NCBI GenBank assembly: GCA_903830985.1
Contig: CAIKVZ010000345.1
Span: 1-49,362 of the forward strand
Direction: 5' to 3'
DNA length: 49,362 nt
Source of the DNA: an uncultured beta proteobacterium
GTDB lineage: Bacteria > Pseudomonadota > Gammaproteobacteria > Burkholderiales > Burkholderiaceae_C
The notes under the pieces are model-generated. The model did no database searches and was not told where the DNA came from. It saw only the letters and a list, made by a program, of their open reading frames with translations. Positions 23,651 through 31,317 of the stretch are shown here, one piece after another; the stretch's first letter is position 1, and the number at the start of each line of letters is the position of its first letter. The position numbers and the translations under genes were made by a program.

Positions 23651-25549
23651 TCAACCGGATGACATCATTGCGTCGTCGTCGCCCGGCAGATTCCAGGCGC
23701 GCAGGGCGCGCAGCAGCGACCTCTTCTTGGTCTGGTGCGACTGCATGCGCCGCAGGATGTCGTCCAAGGTGCGCATCGCTTCGGTGATGTGCGGACCCTT
23801 GTTCAGCATCACGCACTCGGCGCGTTCGCCCATGGCAGCGTCGGTGATCTCCGCGCGCGACGGCAGGCCGGTCTTGGCCAGGGTCTCCAGCACCTGGGTG
23901 GCCCAGATCACCGGCATGTGCGCCGCTTCGGCCGCCCACAGTATCTCGTCCTGCACTTCGGCCAAACGCTCGTAGCCGCACTCCACCGCCAGATCGCCGC
24001 GCGCGATCATCACACCCGCGGCCTTGCCCGCCATGGCGCAAAACAGCAGGGCCGGCAGGTTCTCGAAGGCGCGGCGCGTCTCCACCTTGAGCATGATGCC
24101 CAGTCCGGGTCGACCAAGCTCGCGCAACGCAGAGCGCAAGGCGTCGACGTCGCTGGCCTGCTGCACGAAAGACAGGCCCACCAGGTCGGCCAGTTTCGCC
24201 ACCACCGACAGGTCCTGAATGTCCTTGGCGGTCAGGGCGGGAAGATTGAGCTGGCTGTCGGGCAGGTTGATGCCCTTGTCCGCCGCCAGCGTTTCGCCGC
24301 AGTCGCGCGCACGCACGATTTCCACTTCCAGCCAGTCGGTCTCGACCCGGCGAATCACGCCGCCGATGCGGCCGTCGTCAAACCAGATCCTTTCGCCCAC
24401 GCAGACCTGGGCAAACACTTCGGGCAAGGTGCAGGCCACCGAGGGCACGGCGTCGTGGCCCTTCTTGCGTCCCCCGCTCAGCGCCGAATCCGCCTGTTCA
24501 CGGGTCAGAAACAGCCGACCGCCGCGCTCCAGGTGCAGTGTCTTTTCACGAGCCGGCAGGTCGGCGACGCCGCTGACGCGCGGCAAGCGCCCACGGCGCC
24601 GGCGCGCCAGTTCCGTGGGCTCCACCAGGTAAGCGGTGTGCTCGCATTGCACCAGCACACCGCCCGAGTCGCGCTGCACGACTTCCAGGCTGCGTTGCGC
24701 GCCTCGCGCATCGCTGAAGTCCACGTGGTCGCCCAACTTGAGCTGGCTCAGCCACTTTGCCTCCACGCCCACATGCGCGCTCGCGCCCGCCACGGGCAGC
24801 GTGGATCCGGCCACGCGCAGACCCAGACGCGCCGGTGTCTGCACCACGCCGAAATCGTCGCGCAGGGGTTTCATCTTGAGCACCGGTGCGCCTGCCGGCA
24901 TGGCGCCGGTGCGCAGCTTCGGACCGGCCAAGTCCATGAGGATGCGCACCGCCCGGCCCTGGGTGCGAGCCGCGCGTCGCACGTGCCCGGCCATGGCTTT
25001 CCACTGCGGCGGTCCATCGTGCGCGCAATTGATGCGTGCAATGTCCATGCCCGAGGCCACCAGAGCACCGATCAGCCCATAGTCGACTGCCGCTTCGGAC
25101 GGCAAGGTCACCATGATGCGCACCGAACGGTCTGGGGGAGGGGGGCCGAGCAATTCGGCGGTATGCCGGTCCAGCAGCTTCTTGCTGCTGTGGATACCGA
25201 CGGGTTCATCTCGTGACTGCGCTTGCCACGGCTGTTCCGTCAGTCGGTGCAGGATGCCGAGCACCTTGTCGAGGTTGGCCAGCACATGGGACTCTGCCCG
25301 CCCGAGCGACGACAGTCCGACACCCGACAGCCACTCCTGCAGCGCGCGCCGGTCGGCGCGGCGCAGCGCCAGATAATGGGCCAGATTGCGCGCGCTGGCA
25401 CGGTAAGCCGGGTCCACGCTGCGCAATACGGGTGCCAGGGCGGCTTCGTGCTCGAGCATGCTTTGGCGCAATGCCCACAGCTGCCCTATCACCGACCTGC
25501 AGGCGACCTCGTCCCAGGTGTCGTTGGACGGGCGTTGGCTTTTTGACAT
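23651..25549 (-). CDS. Divergent pyruvate-kinase-like protein with N-terminal extension
   Basis: A 632-residue protein (ATG at 25549; an upstream reading adds 42 unrelated residues). Residues 1-140 are a helical extension not found in ordinary pyruvate kinase. The pyruvate kinase barrel then shows ARINCAHDG (Arg172, Asn174), DLAGPKLRTG (206-215), KGINLPD, LKVE (Lys488, Glu490), ARGDLAVE (Asp519) and WATQVLET (Thr551). The catalytic Lys and both Mg ligands are kept. The Glu of the usual GPEIRTG is Lys211, the residue found in K+-independent pyruvate kinases, and the Ser after NF is Ala. The C-terminal regulatory domain is missing: the protein stops about 80 residues past the barrel motif. A long B-domain insert is present. 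It has a strong Pho box and a hairpin in its leader. Confidence 0.85.
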   Translation of the reverse strand: MSKSQRPSNDTWDEVACRSVIGQLWALRQSMLEHEAALAPVLRSVDPAYRASARNLAHYLALRRADRRALQEWLSGVGLSSLGRAESHVLANLDKVLGILHRLTEQPWQAQSRDEPVGIHSSKKLLDRHTAELLGPPPPDRSVRIMVTLPSEAAVDYGLIGALVASGMDIARINCAHDGPPQWKAMAGHVRRAARTQGRAVRILMDLAGPKLRTGAMPAGAPVLKMKPLRDDFGVVQTPARLGLRVAGSTLPVAGASAHVGVEAKWLSQLKLGDHVDFSDARGAQRSLEVVQRDSGGVLVQCEHTAYLVEPTELARRRRGRLPRVSGVADLPAREKTLHLERGGRLFLTREQADSALSGGRKKGHDAVPSVACTLPEVFAQVCVGERIWFDDGRIGGVIRRVETDWLEVEIVRARDCGETLAADKGINLPDSQLNLPALTAKDIQDLSVVAKLADLVGLSFVQQASDVDALRSALRELGRPGLGIMLKVETRRAFENLPALLFCAMAGKAAGVMIARGDLAVECGYERLAEVQDEILWAAEAAHMPVIWATQVLETLAKTGLPSRAEITDAAMGERAECVMLNKGPHITEAMRTLDDILRRMQSHQTKKRSLLRALRAWNLPGDDDAMMSSG

Positions 25550-25602
25550 GGTTACTTCTCGGGTTGCGTACTGGCTTTGAACTGCCAGATCGAGGTCTTG
25601 AT

Positions 25603-25631
25603 GGTCGGCCAAAGCTTGTCTTGGCCGGACC
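25603..25631 (-). promoter_or_regulatory. Hairpin in the 5' leader of the pyruvate-kinase-like mRNA
   Basis: GGTCGGCCAA / TTGGCCGGACC with an 8-base loop (AGCTTGTC) lies between the Pho promoter and the ATG at 25549. The leader would be about 85 bases. It could steady the RNA or act in translation control; no known riboswitch was recognised. Confidence 0.4.
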
Positions 25632-25640
25632 TTCGCAAAC

Positions 25641-25674
25641 TTTATACCGACTTTTTGTGTCAGCCTTGTGACCA
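25641..25674 (-). promoter_or_regulatory. PhoB-dependent promoter, pyruvate-kinase-like gene
   Basis: On the minus strand: TGGTCAC (25674-25668), AAGG, CTGACAC (25663-25657), 10 bp, then -10 TATAAA (25646-25641). This has the best -10 of the set. Confidence 0.8.
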
Positions 25675-25798
25675 AAAGATGTCATTCCCCATTTACGCGA
25701 AACAAAGATTTCCGCGCTGGAATTATTCTTTGTTGCACGCTATGCTCGCCATCAAAGACCTCACCGGGTCGATCCATTTTCCAAGAAAGGCCAGTCCG

Positions 25799-26074
25799 AT
25801 GAATGCCATCAAGGAAGCTCGCAAGCTGATCGAGCGCGAGCCGACGAACCCCTCCGCCCAAACCCTGTCGCGCCTCGTGCTGGCGCTCGAGTCCGAAGCC
25901 AACTTTCCGATCTCCGACATTTACCTGCTGGATTACGACTATTTTCAGTTGGCGCTGAAGATTCTCGAGGGCTGGCGCCTGGACCGCTACATCGCCGGCA
26001 AGGCGCGGCTGTTCGATGTTTCGCTGCAAACCGAAGCGCTCGCAGCCAAGACAAGCGCCGCACCATCGGCCTGA
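25799..26074 (+). CDS. Small hypothetical protein
   Basis: A 91-residue protein starting MNAIKEARKLIEREPTN. The ATG at 25799 has AAAGG 9 bases before it; earlier in-frame ATGs (25680, 25742) give a longer, less convincing N-terminus. It reads as helical (LSRLVLALESEANFPISDIYLLDYDYFQLALKILE in short parts), with YIAGKARLFD near the end. No family recognised. It diverges from the pyruvate-kinase-like gene and shares its upstream region, but no Pho box points toward it. Confidence 0.65.
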   Translation: MNAIKEARKLIEREPTNPSAQTLSRLVLALESEANFPISDIYLLDYDYFQLALKILEGWRLDRYIAGKARLFDVSLQTEALAAKTSAAPSA

Positions 26075-26126
26075 ATGGAGGTCAGCGCCGCCTGCGCGAG
26101 GCGCCGCTACCGTGCCAGCCCGCGCA

Positions 26127-26160
26127 CGGTCACGAAAGAGTCATCACTCGACTTGAGAAT
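26127..26160 (+). promoter_or_regulatory. Probable PhoB-dependent promoter, DUF4405 gene
   Basis: CGGTCAC (26127-26133), GAAA, GAGTCAT (26138-26144), 10 bp, then -10 GAGAAT (26155-26160). A lone CTGTCAC also occurs at 26168-26174. Predicted start near 26167. Confidence 0.6.
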
Positions 26161-26192
26161 GAGCGGCTCTGTCACTTCCTGCACGATGGCCC

Positions 26193-26753
26193 ATGCCAAG
26201 CACGACACCTGCCTCCATCCCCGCCCGCGTTCTGGTCCTTGAACAACTGGACTCGCAGCTCAAAAAATACGCCACACCCCTGACGGCGGTGCTGTCCCTG
26301 GTTGTGGGTGTGAGCGGCAGCCTGATGTTCTTTCATCTGTTCAAGTCCAAGGTTCAGGGCCTGCACGAGTGGCTGGGCATGGCCTTCCTGCTGGCCTTCG
26401 TGCTGCACGGCCTGCGCAACCGGCGACCCTTCATGTCCTTGTTCAAACAGACCCGCAGCCAAGTCCTCCTGGGCCTGGCCGTTGTGACCGCCGCGGCCTT
26501 CCTGCTGCTGGCCCCGCAAGCCAAGATCGCCATGAGCAAGGGCTTGCCTCAGGCCCTGCTCAAGGCGCCGTTGGTCAGTCTGGCGCCCGCGCTCGGTGTC
26601 CGGCTGGATGACGCGCTGGCGCGCGTCATCGCGGCGGGTGGCGTCGGCGCCAGGGCCGACAGTTCGATCGCGGCGCTGGCGGCGATCAGCCATGTTGACG
26701 CGATGACGCTGCTCAACGCGGTGCTGCGTACCGAGCCCGGGAATCGGGACTGA
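26193..26753 (+). CDS. DUF4405-type membrane protein
   Basis: A 186-residue protein with three membrane helices (about 28-50, 56-75 and 88-108). His48 (MFFHLF), His58 (GLHEWLG) and His72 (FVLHGLR) lie at helix ends, the HEWLG...VLHG layout of DUF4405 proteins, which resemble the haem-binding half of cytochrome b561. The last 75 residues are soluble and Ala-rich (VDAMTLLNAVL). Haem binding is inferred only. No ribosome-binding site is strong before the ATG at 26193. It has a probable Pho box. Confidence 0.75.
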   Translation: MPSTTPASIPARVLVLEQLDSQLKKYATPLTAVLSLVVGVSGSLMFFHLFKSKVQGLHEWLGMAFLLAFVLHGLRNRRPFMSLFKQTRSQVLLGLAVVTAAAFLLLAPQAKIAMSKGLPQALLKAPLVSLAPALGVRLDDALARVIAAGGVGARADSSIAALAAISHVDAMTLLNAVLRTEPGNRD

Positions 26754-26870
26754 ACCGCCCGGTCATCTTGAAACTGCGTCTGATTCTGTTGGCAGTGGCG
26801 GCAAGCTGCTTTGCCCTTGCGTCCAGCCTGAATGTGCGGTCTGTGTGCCCCAGCGACGATCGGGCCGGGC

Positions 26871-27059
26871 TCAGCTCGAAGCGAGCACCTGCACGCTCGC
26901 TTGACCAGGCTGGCTCAGGAGCCTGCCCTGGCGCGCCAACGGCCACCACTCATAGAAAATAATTTGCAGCGGCCGCCACATGGCAATCCAGCCGGCGATG
27001 AGCAGGCTCCTGCGTCCCTTGCGCAGCAACAACCGCAGACGCCGATGACCGCCGGGCAC
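26871..27059 (-). CDS. Possible 62-residue membrane-associated protein
   Basis: GTG at 27059 opens 5 bases after the acetyltransferase stop, same strand, so translation could be coupled. The peptide is basic at the start (LRLLLRKGRRS) then reads LLIAGWIAMW, PLQIIFYEWWPLARQG. A Trp-rich FYEWWP motif and an amphipathic helix are visible; no family is known to me. No ribosome-binding site is clear. It is the only plausible content of the 311-base stretch 26754-27064; the rest of that stretch shows no other gene or signal. Confidence 0.35.
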   Translation of the reverse strand: MPGGHRRLRLLLRKGRRSLLIAGWIAMWRPLQIIFYEWWPLARQGRLLSQPGQASVQVLASS

Positions 27060-27064
27060 GCGCT

Positions 27065-27712
27065 TCAGGGCGCGTACTTGGCCAGAAAGGTCCGCAGATC
27101 CCGGAAGTCCGGCAGGCGTTCGGTCAGGGTGGCGTGGTCCCAGTCCCACCAGGCCGTGGCTTGCAGTGCTTGGGCAATGGCCTTTGGAAAGCGCTGGCGC
27201 AGGACCTTGGCCGCAACGCCACCGACGATGCTGTAGGGTGCCACGTCTTTGGTCACCACCGCGTTGCTGCCCACCACCGCGCCGTTGCCTATGACCACGC
27301 CCGGCATGATGACCACGCCGTGGCCGATCCAGGTGTCGTGCCCGATGGTCACGCGCTGGCGTTTGCGCCAGGCGAAGAAGTCGGTGTCGTCGGTCTCGGC
27401 CATGCCGTAGTAGGTTTTGCGGTAAGTGAAGTGGTGCAGCGTGGGCCACTCCACCGGATGAAAACCCGGGTTGATGCGCACGCTGGCGGCGATGTTGGCG
27501 AACTTGCCGATGTCGGCGGACATCAGGTCGCAGTTCTTCTCAATGTAGGAATAGTCGTCGAGCAGGCAGTCTTGCATGCGCGAGCGTTCACCCACCTGCG
27601 TGTAGCGTCCAAAGCGGCAATCCTTGACGACGGCGTCGTGCGCCAGCGTGGGTGCCAAGCCCAGGCGCACCGGGGAGGGCAGGTTGTGGGCGGCGATGTG
27701 GAAATAATTCAT
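27065..27712 (-). CDS. Hexapeptide-repeat acetyltransferase of the phosphonate operon
   Basis: A 215-residue left-handed beta-helix protein of the chloramphenicol/xenobiotic acetyltransferase group often found in phn operons. Hexapeptide turns are visible in CRFGRYTQVGERSRMQDC, IGKFANIAASVRINPG, IGHDTWIGHGVVIMPGVVIGNGAVVGSNAVVTKDV (in pieces), and the acceptor site includes the His of GFHPVEW. Start MNYFHIAAHN at 27712. It lies 20 bases after phnM, last large gene of the phnGHIJKLM run. It may acetylate an aminoalkylphosphonate, replacing PhnO, which is absent. Confidence 0.85.
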   Translation of the reverse strand: MNYFHIAAHNLPSPVRLGLAPTLAHDAVVKDCRFGRYTQVGERSRMQDCLLDDYSYIEKNCDLMSADIGKFANIAASVRINPGFHPVEWPTLHHFTYRKTYYGMAETDDTDFFAWRKRQRVTIGHDTWIGHGVVIMPGVVIGNGAVVGSNAVVTKDVAPYSIVGGVAAKVLRQRFPKAIAQALQATAWWDWDHATLTERLPDFRDLRTFLAKYAP

Positions 27713-27732
27713 GACTTGGTCAGTTGGGGGTT

Positions 27733-28875
27733 TCAGTAGGCCCGCTCGCCGTTGAACCAGGTCTCGCGCACCGAGGGCATGCCGGCGCGGTTCATGCGCA
27801 CGCGCAGCAGGTCGGCGCGCAGCCCCGTGGCGATCTGGCCGCGGTCGTTCAGGTGAATCGAGCGGGCAGGGTTGCAGGTCACGGTGCGCACGGCCTTGGG
27901 CAGCGTCCAGTTGTCCAGCGCGCTCAGCATGAAGGCCGACATCAGCAGGCTGGCCGGGACGTAGTCGGAGGAGAAGATGTCCAGCAGATCCAGTTGCGCG
28001 AGTTCGGCCGCGGAGACGTTGCCCGAGTGGGAACCGCCTTTGACCATGTTGGGTCCGCCCATGATGATGGCCATGCCGGCGGCGCGTGCCGCCTGTGCTG
28101 CCGCAATGGTGGTGGGAAATTCCGACAGGCCCACGCCCTCGAGCACCGCCTGCTCGATGTCGGCGAGCAGGGTGTCGTCGTGCGTCGCCAGCGTCAGGCC
28201 GTGAGCCTGGCAGGCCTGCACGATCACCACGCGGTGCGGACCCGAGTAGGCCTGCTGATCGGCCTTGCGCTGGGCAATGGTCGCTTCGAACTCGGCGTCG
28301 CTGTAGGCGCCGTTGCGCTCCGAATAGCGGCGGTAGGCCTTCAGGTCGCGCCACTGGCGCTGTCCGGGCGTGTGGTCCATCATGCTCACCAGGCTGAGCA
28401 GCGGATCGTTGGCGTACTGGTGGAACACCTCGAGCATGTCGGGTGCCGAGAGTTCGCAGCGCAGGTGCAGCAGGTGCTCGATGCGCAGCAGGCCTTCGTC
28501 GCGGCACTGGTGCAGTGCGGCAATCGAGGTGTGCTGGGTCTGGCAGCGCGGGCCGCCTTGGTCCAGGTCGCCGATCACCACCGAATCCAGCACCGTGGTG
28601 ATGCCGGCTGCGGCGCACTGCGCGTCGTGCACCGTCATGGCCGAATGCGCGTTCCACAGCACGCCCGGGCGCGGCGACAAATGCTTCTCCAGATTGTCGG
28701 TGTGCAGTTCCACCAGCCCCGGCATGAGCCAGTCTCCGTCCCAGTCCTTGGCGCCGGCCACGCCGGTGTCGCCCCGGTCCACCGATTGGATGAGCCCGTC
28801 CTGCAGCACCACGGTGCCGGTGAATTCCTCGTCCGCTGTGACGATGCGGGCGTTGCGAATGATGTTTTCTGCCAT
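27733..28875 (-). CDS. phnM: PhnM, ribose 1-methylphosphonate 5-triphosphate diphosphatase
   Basis: A 380-residue amidohydrolase-fold enzyme that removes pyrophosphate from alpha-D-ribose 1-(alkylphosphonate) 5-triphosphate. Motifs: MPGLVELHTDNLEKH (metal His/Asp), ALVHDAQCAAAGITT-type segment at 75-95, VSMMDHTPGQRQ, LATHDDT, and FSSDYVPASL (Asp). The length equals the E. coli protein (378). The gene lies 18 bases after phnL and 20 before the acetyltransferase. Confidence 0.95.
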   Translation of the reverse strand: MAENIIRNARIVTADEEFTGTVVLQDGLIQSVDRGDTGVAGAKDWDGDWLMPGLVELHTDNLEKHLSPRPGVLWNAHSAMTVHDAQCAAAGITTVLDSVVIGDLDQGGPRCQTQHTSIAALHQCRDEGLLRIEHLLHLRCELSAPDMLEVFHQYANDPLLSLVSMMDHTPGQRQWRDLKAYRRYSERNGAYSDAEFEATIAQRKADQQAYSGPHRVVIVQACQAHGLTLATHDDTLLADIEQAVLEGVGLSEFPTTIAAAQAARAAGMAIIMGGPNMVKGGSHSGNVSAAELAQLDLLDIFSSDYVPASLLMSAFMLSALDNWTLPKAVRTVTCNPARSIHLNDRGQIATGLRADLLRVRMNRAGMPSVRETWFNGERAY

Positions 28876-28893
28876 GTCGTTCTTCCTTGAAAT

Positions 28894-29592
28894 TCAGGGG
28901 GCTTGTCGGTAGTGCTCGACGTCCAGGCAGCGCGTGGCCACGGCCTCTCGCACCTCGTCGTCGTGAAAGATGCCCACCACGGCGGCGCCGCGCTCGCAGG
29001 CTTCGCGAATCATGCGCACCACGACGCGGCGGTTGTCGGCGTCGAGCGAGGCCGTGGGTTCGTCCAGCAGCAGCACCGGCTGCTGCGCGATGAGGCCGTG
29101 CGCGATGTTCACGCGTTGCTGCTCGCCGCCGGAGAAGGTGGCGGGTGGCAGCTGCCACAGACGCTCGTGCAGGTTCAGCTGGCTCAGCCACTGCTCGGCC
29201 TGGCTGCGCGCCTCGGCGGCAGAGATTCCCAGACGGCGCAGCGGCTCGGCCACGATGTCCAGCGTGGAAACCCGCGGGATCACGCGCAGGAACTGGGACA
29301 CATAGCCCAGGGTGTGGCGTCGCACCTCATTCACCTCGCGCGGCTGCGCGCTCGACAGGCTGACCCAGCGGCTGTGGTGGCGGATGCGCACCTCGCCGCT
29401 GCTGGCGCCGTAGTTGCCGTACAGGCAGCGCAGCAGCGAGCTCTTGCCGCTGCCCGAGTGCCCGGTCAGGGCCAGGCATTCGCCGGGCTGCACGGCCAGG
29501 TCGATGCCGGAAAACACCGGCAGTTGCAGGCCGCCGCGGCCGTGCAGGGTGAAGGTCTTGGACAGGGAATGGGTTTGCAGCAGGGCGGTCAT
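28894..29592 (-). CDS. phnL: PhnL, ABC-type ATPase subunit of the C-P lyase pathway
   Basis: A 232-residue ATPase: Walker A GHSGSGKSS (at about 42-50), signature FSGGEQQRVNIA, Walker B LLLDEPTASLD, and His switch FHDDEV. It resembles PhnL, which binds the C-P lyase core in the nucleotide-handling step, rather than a transporter, as no permease lies beside it. It lies 16 bases after phnK. Confidence 0.93.
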   Translation of the reverse strand: MTALLQTHSLSKTFTLHGRGGLQLPVFSGIDLAVQPGECLALTGHSGSGKSSLLRCLYGNYGASSGEVRIRHHSRWVSLSSAQPREVNEVRRHTLGYVSQFLRVIPRVSTLDIVAEPLRRLGISAAEARSQAEQWLSQLNLHERLWQLPPATFSGGEQQRVNIAHGLIAQQPVLLLDEPTASLDADNRRVVVRMIREACERGAAVVGIFHDDEVREAVATRCLDVEHYRQAP

Positions 29593-29608
29593 GGGGTGTA
29601 ATTTTTCA

Positions 29609-30424
29609 TCAAGGCGTCAGCACGGAAGACACCAGCAGTTGCGTGTAGGCGTGCTGCGGGTCGTCGAGCACGCGGTCGGTCAGGCCCTGTTCCACCACCA
29701 CGCCGTCTTTCATCACCAGCATGCGGTGCGCCAGCAGGCGCGCCACGGCGAGGTCGTGGGTCACGACCACGGCGGCCAGTTGCAGCTCGTCCACCAGTTC
29801 GCGCAGCAGGTCCAGCAGGCGCGCCTGCACCGACACGTCCAGGCCGGTCGTGGGCTCGTCCATGAACACCAGGCGCGGATGCGTCACCAGGTTGCGCGCG
29901 ATCTGCAGGCGCTGCTGCATGCCGCCGGAATAGGTGCCGGGCAGGTCGTCGATGCGGGTCGTGTCCAGTTCCACGCGCTGCATCCACGACAGCGCCTCGC
30001 TGCGCAGCTTGCCATAGTGGCGCGCGCCCAGCGCCATGAGACGCTCGCCCACGTTGGCGCCGCCCGAGACGTTCATGCGCAGGCCGTCGCGCGCATGCTG
30101 CTCGACAAAGCCCCAGTCGGTGCGCGCCAGCCAGCGCAGCCGCGCTTCGGACAGCTCGGCCAGGTTCACCAGTTGTTCGGGCTTGGCGCTTTCGGCGGTT
30201 CCCTCGGAGCGCAGGTGGTAGTGCACCGCGCCCTCGTCGCAGGCCAGGCGCGCGGCCAGCAGGCGCAGCAGCGTGGTCTTGCCCGAGCCCGATTCACCCA
30301 CCACGGCCAGCACCTCGCCGGGGTAGAGGTCGAAGTTCACGTCGCGGCAGGCCCAGTGCGCGCGCCCGGCGCGCAGGAACTGTTTGCCGACACCGCGCAC
30401 GCAGAGCAGTTGCTGATCGTTCAT
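29609..30424 (-). CDS. phnK: PhnK, ABC-type ATPase subunit of the C-P lyase complex
   Basis: A 271-residue ATPase with Walker A GESGSGKTTLL, signature TYSGGMQQRLQIARN, Walker B LVFMDEPTTGLD and VVTHDLAVAR. It starts MNDQQLLCVRG at 30424, and ATG overlaps the phnJ stop (ATGA). PhnK docks on the PhnJ subunit of the PhnGHIJ core in E. coli. An upstream in-frame extension belongs to another frame of phnJ. Confidence 0.94.
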   Translation of the reverse strand: MNDQQLLCVRGVGKQFLRAGRAHWACRDVNFDLYPGEVLAVVGESGSGKTTLLRLLAARLACDEGAVHYHLRSEGTAESAKPEQLVNLAELSEARLRWLARTDWGFVEQHARDGLRMNVSGGANVGERLMALGARHYGKLRSEALSWMQRVELDTTRIDDLPGTYSGGMQQRLQIARNLVTHPRLVFMDEPTTGLDVSVQARLLDLLRELVDELQLAAVVVTHDLAVARLLAHRMLVMKDGVVVEQGLTDRVLDDPQHAYTQLLVSSVLTP

Positions 30425-31317
30425 GCGATTTCTTTCTTGGCATCCAGGGCATTCTTCACACTCACAGCCTGCTGCGTCCCCACATGGCCTTCGGCGCGGC
30501 GCTCGCCGCAGAAGTCGGAGTCGGAGCAGACGAAGAGCCGGCTGCCCGCGTCGTCCACGATCATCTCGTCCAGGAAACTGTCCGCCGCGCCGCACAGTGC
30601 GCAGGCGTGGTCCCAGCGCTGGATTTCAAAGGGGTGGTCCTCGAAGTCCAGGCTGCGCACCGCGGTGTAGGGTGGGATGGCATACAGGCGCTTTTCGCGG
30701 CCCGCGCCGAACAACTGCAGTGCCGGGTTCATGTGCATCTTGGGGTTGTCGAATTTCGGGATCGGCGAGGGCGAAGTCAGGTAGCGCTCGTTCACCAGCA
30801 CCGGATAGTCGTAGGTGCGCGAGATCGCGCCGAGCTGGGCGATGTCTTCGTACAGCTTGACGTTCATGAGCCCGTACTCGGCCAGCGCGTGCATGGTGAT
30901 GGTCTCGCGCCGGCGCGGCTCCAGGCGAAACAGCGGCTCCGGCATGGGCACCTGGAAGACGATGATCTGGTCTTCGGTCAGCGGTTTTTCCGGGATGCGA
31001 TGCCGCGTCTGGATGATGCTCGCCTGATCCGTCTTCTCGGTCGTCGGCACACCCGTGGTGCGCGCAAAGAAGCGCCGGATGTTGACGGCGTTGGTGGTGT
31101 CGTCCGAGCCCTGGTCGATCACCTTGAGCACATCGTCCTGGCCGATGATGCTGGCCGTGACCTGCACGCCACCCGTGCCCCAGCCGTAGGCAAAGGGCAT
31201 CTCGCGCGAGCCGAACGGCACCTGGTAACCCGGTATCGCCACGGCCTTGAGCAGGGCGCGGCGGATCATTTTTTTCGTGCCTTCGTCGAGGAAGGCGAAG
31301 TTGTAATGCGTGTCCAT
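30421..31317 (-). CDS. phnJ: PhnJ, carbon-phosphorus lyase radical SAM subunit
   Basis: A 298-residue protein that cleaves the C-P bond of ribose 1-phosphonate 5-phosphate using SAM and a 4Fe-4S cluster, giving an alkane and a cyclic phosphate. The cluster Cys residues are in the C-terminal part: HACALCG and VCSDSDFC. GYNFAFLDE-like start (MDTHYNFAFLDEGTKK) and VPFGSREMPFAYGWGTGGVQ are typical PhnJ sequences. Start overlaps the phnI stop by 1 base. Confidence 0.96.
   Translation of the reverse strand: MDTHYNFAFLDEGTKKMIRRALLKAVAIPGYQVPFGSREMPFAYGWGTGGVQVTASIIGQDDVLKVIDQGSDDTTNAVNIRRFFARTTGVPTTEKTDQASIIQTRHRIPEKPLTEDQIIVFQVPMPEPLFRLEPRRRETITMHALAEYGLMNVKLYEDIAQLGAISRTYDYPVLVNERYLTSPSPIPKFDNPKMHMNPALQLFGAGREKRLYAIPPYTAVRSLDFEDHPFEIQRWDHACALCGAADSFLDEMIVDDAGSRLFVCSDSDFCGERRAEGHVGTQQAVSVKNALDAKKEIA

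Noticed and set aside
24150-24175. Apparent loss of the catalytic Lys of the pyruvate-kinase-like protein (Gln-Gln in SFVQQASDV)
   Set aside because: That position matches the SFIRK segment, not the catalytic Lys. The catalytic Lys is in the later KVE (KIE in E. coli) and is present.
26768-26962. A 64-residue reading from TTG after the DUF4405 gene with a signal-like start
   Set aside because: No ribosome-binding site, low-complexity tail after residue 30, and overlap with a better candidate on the other strand.
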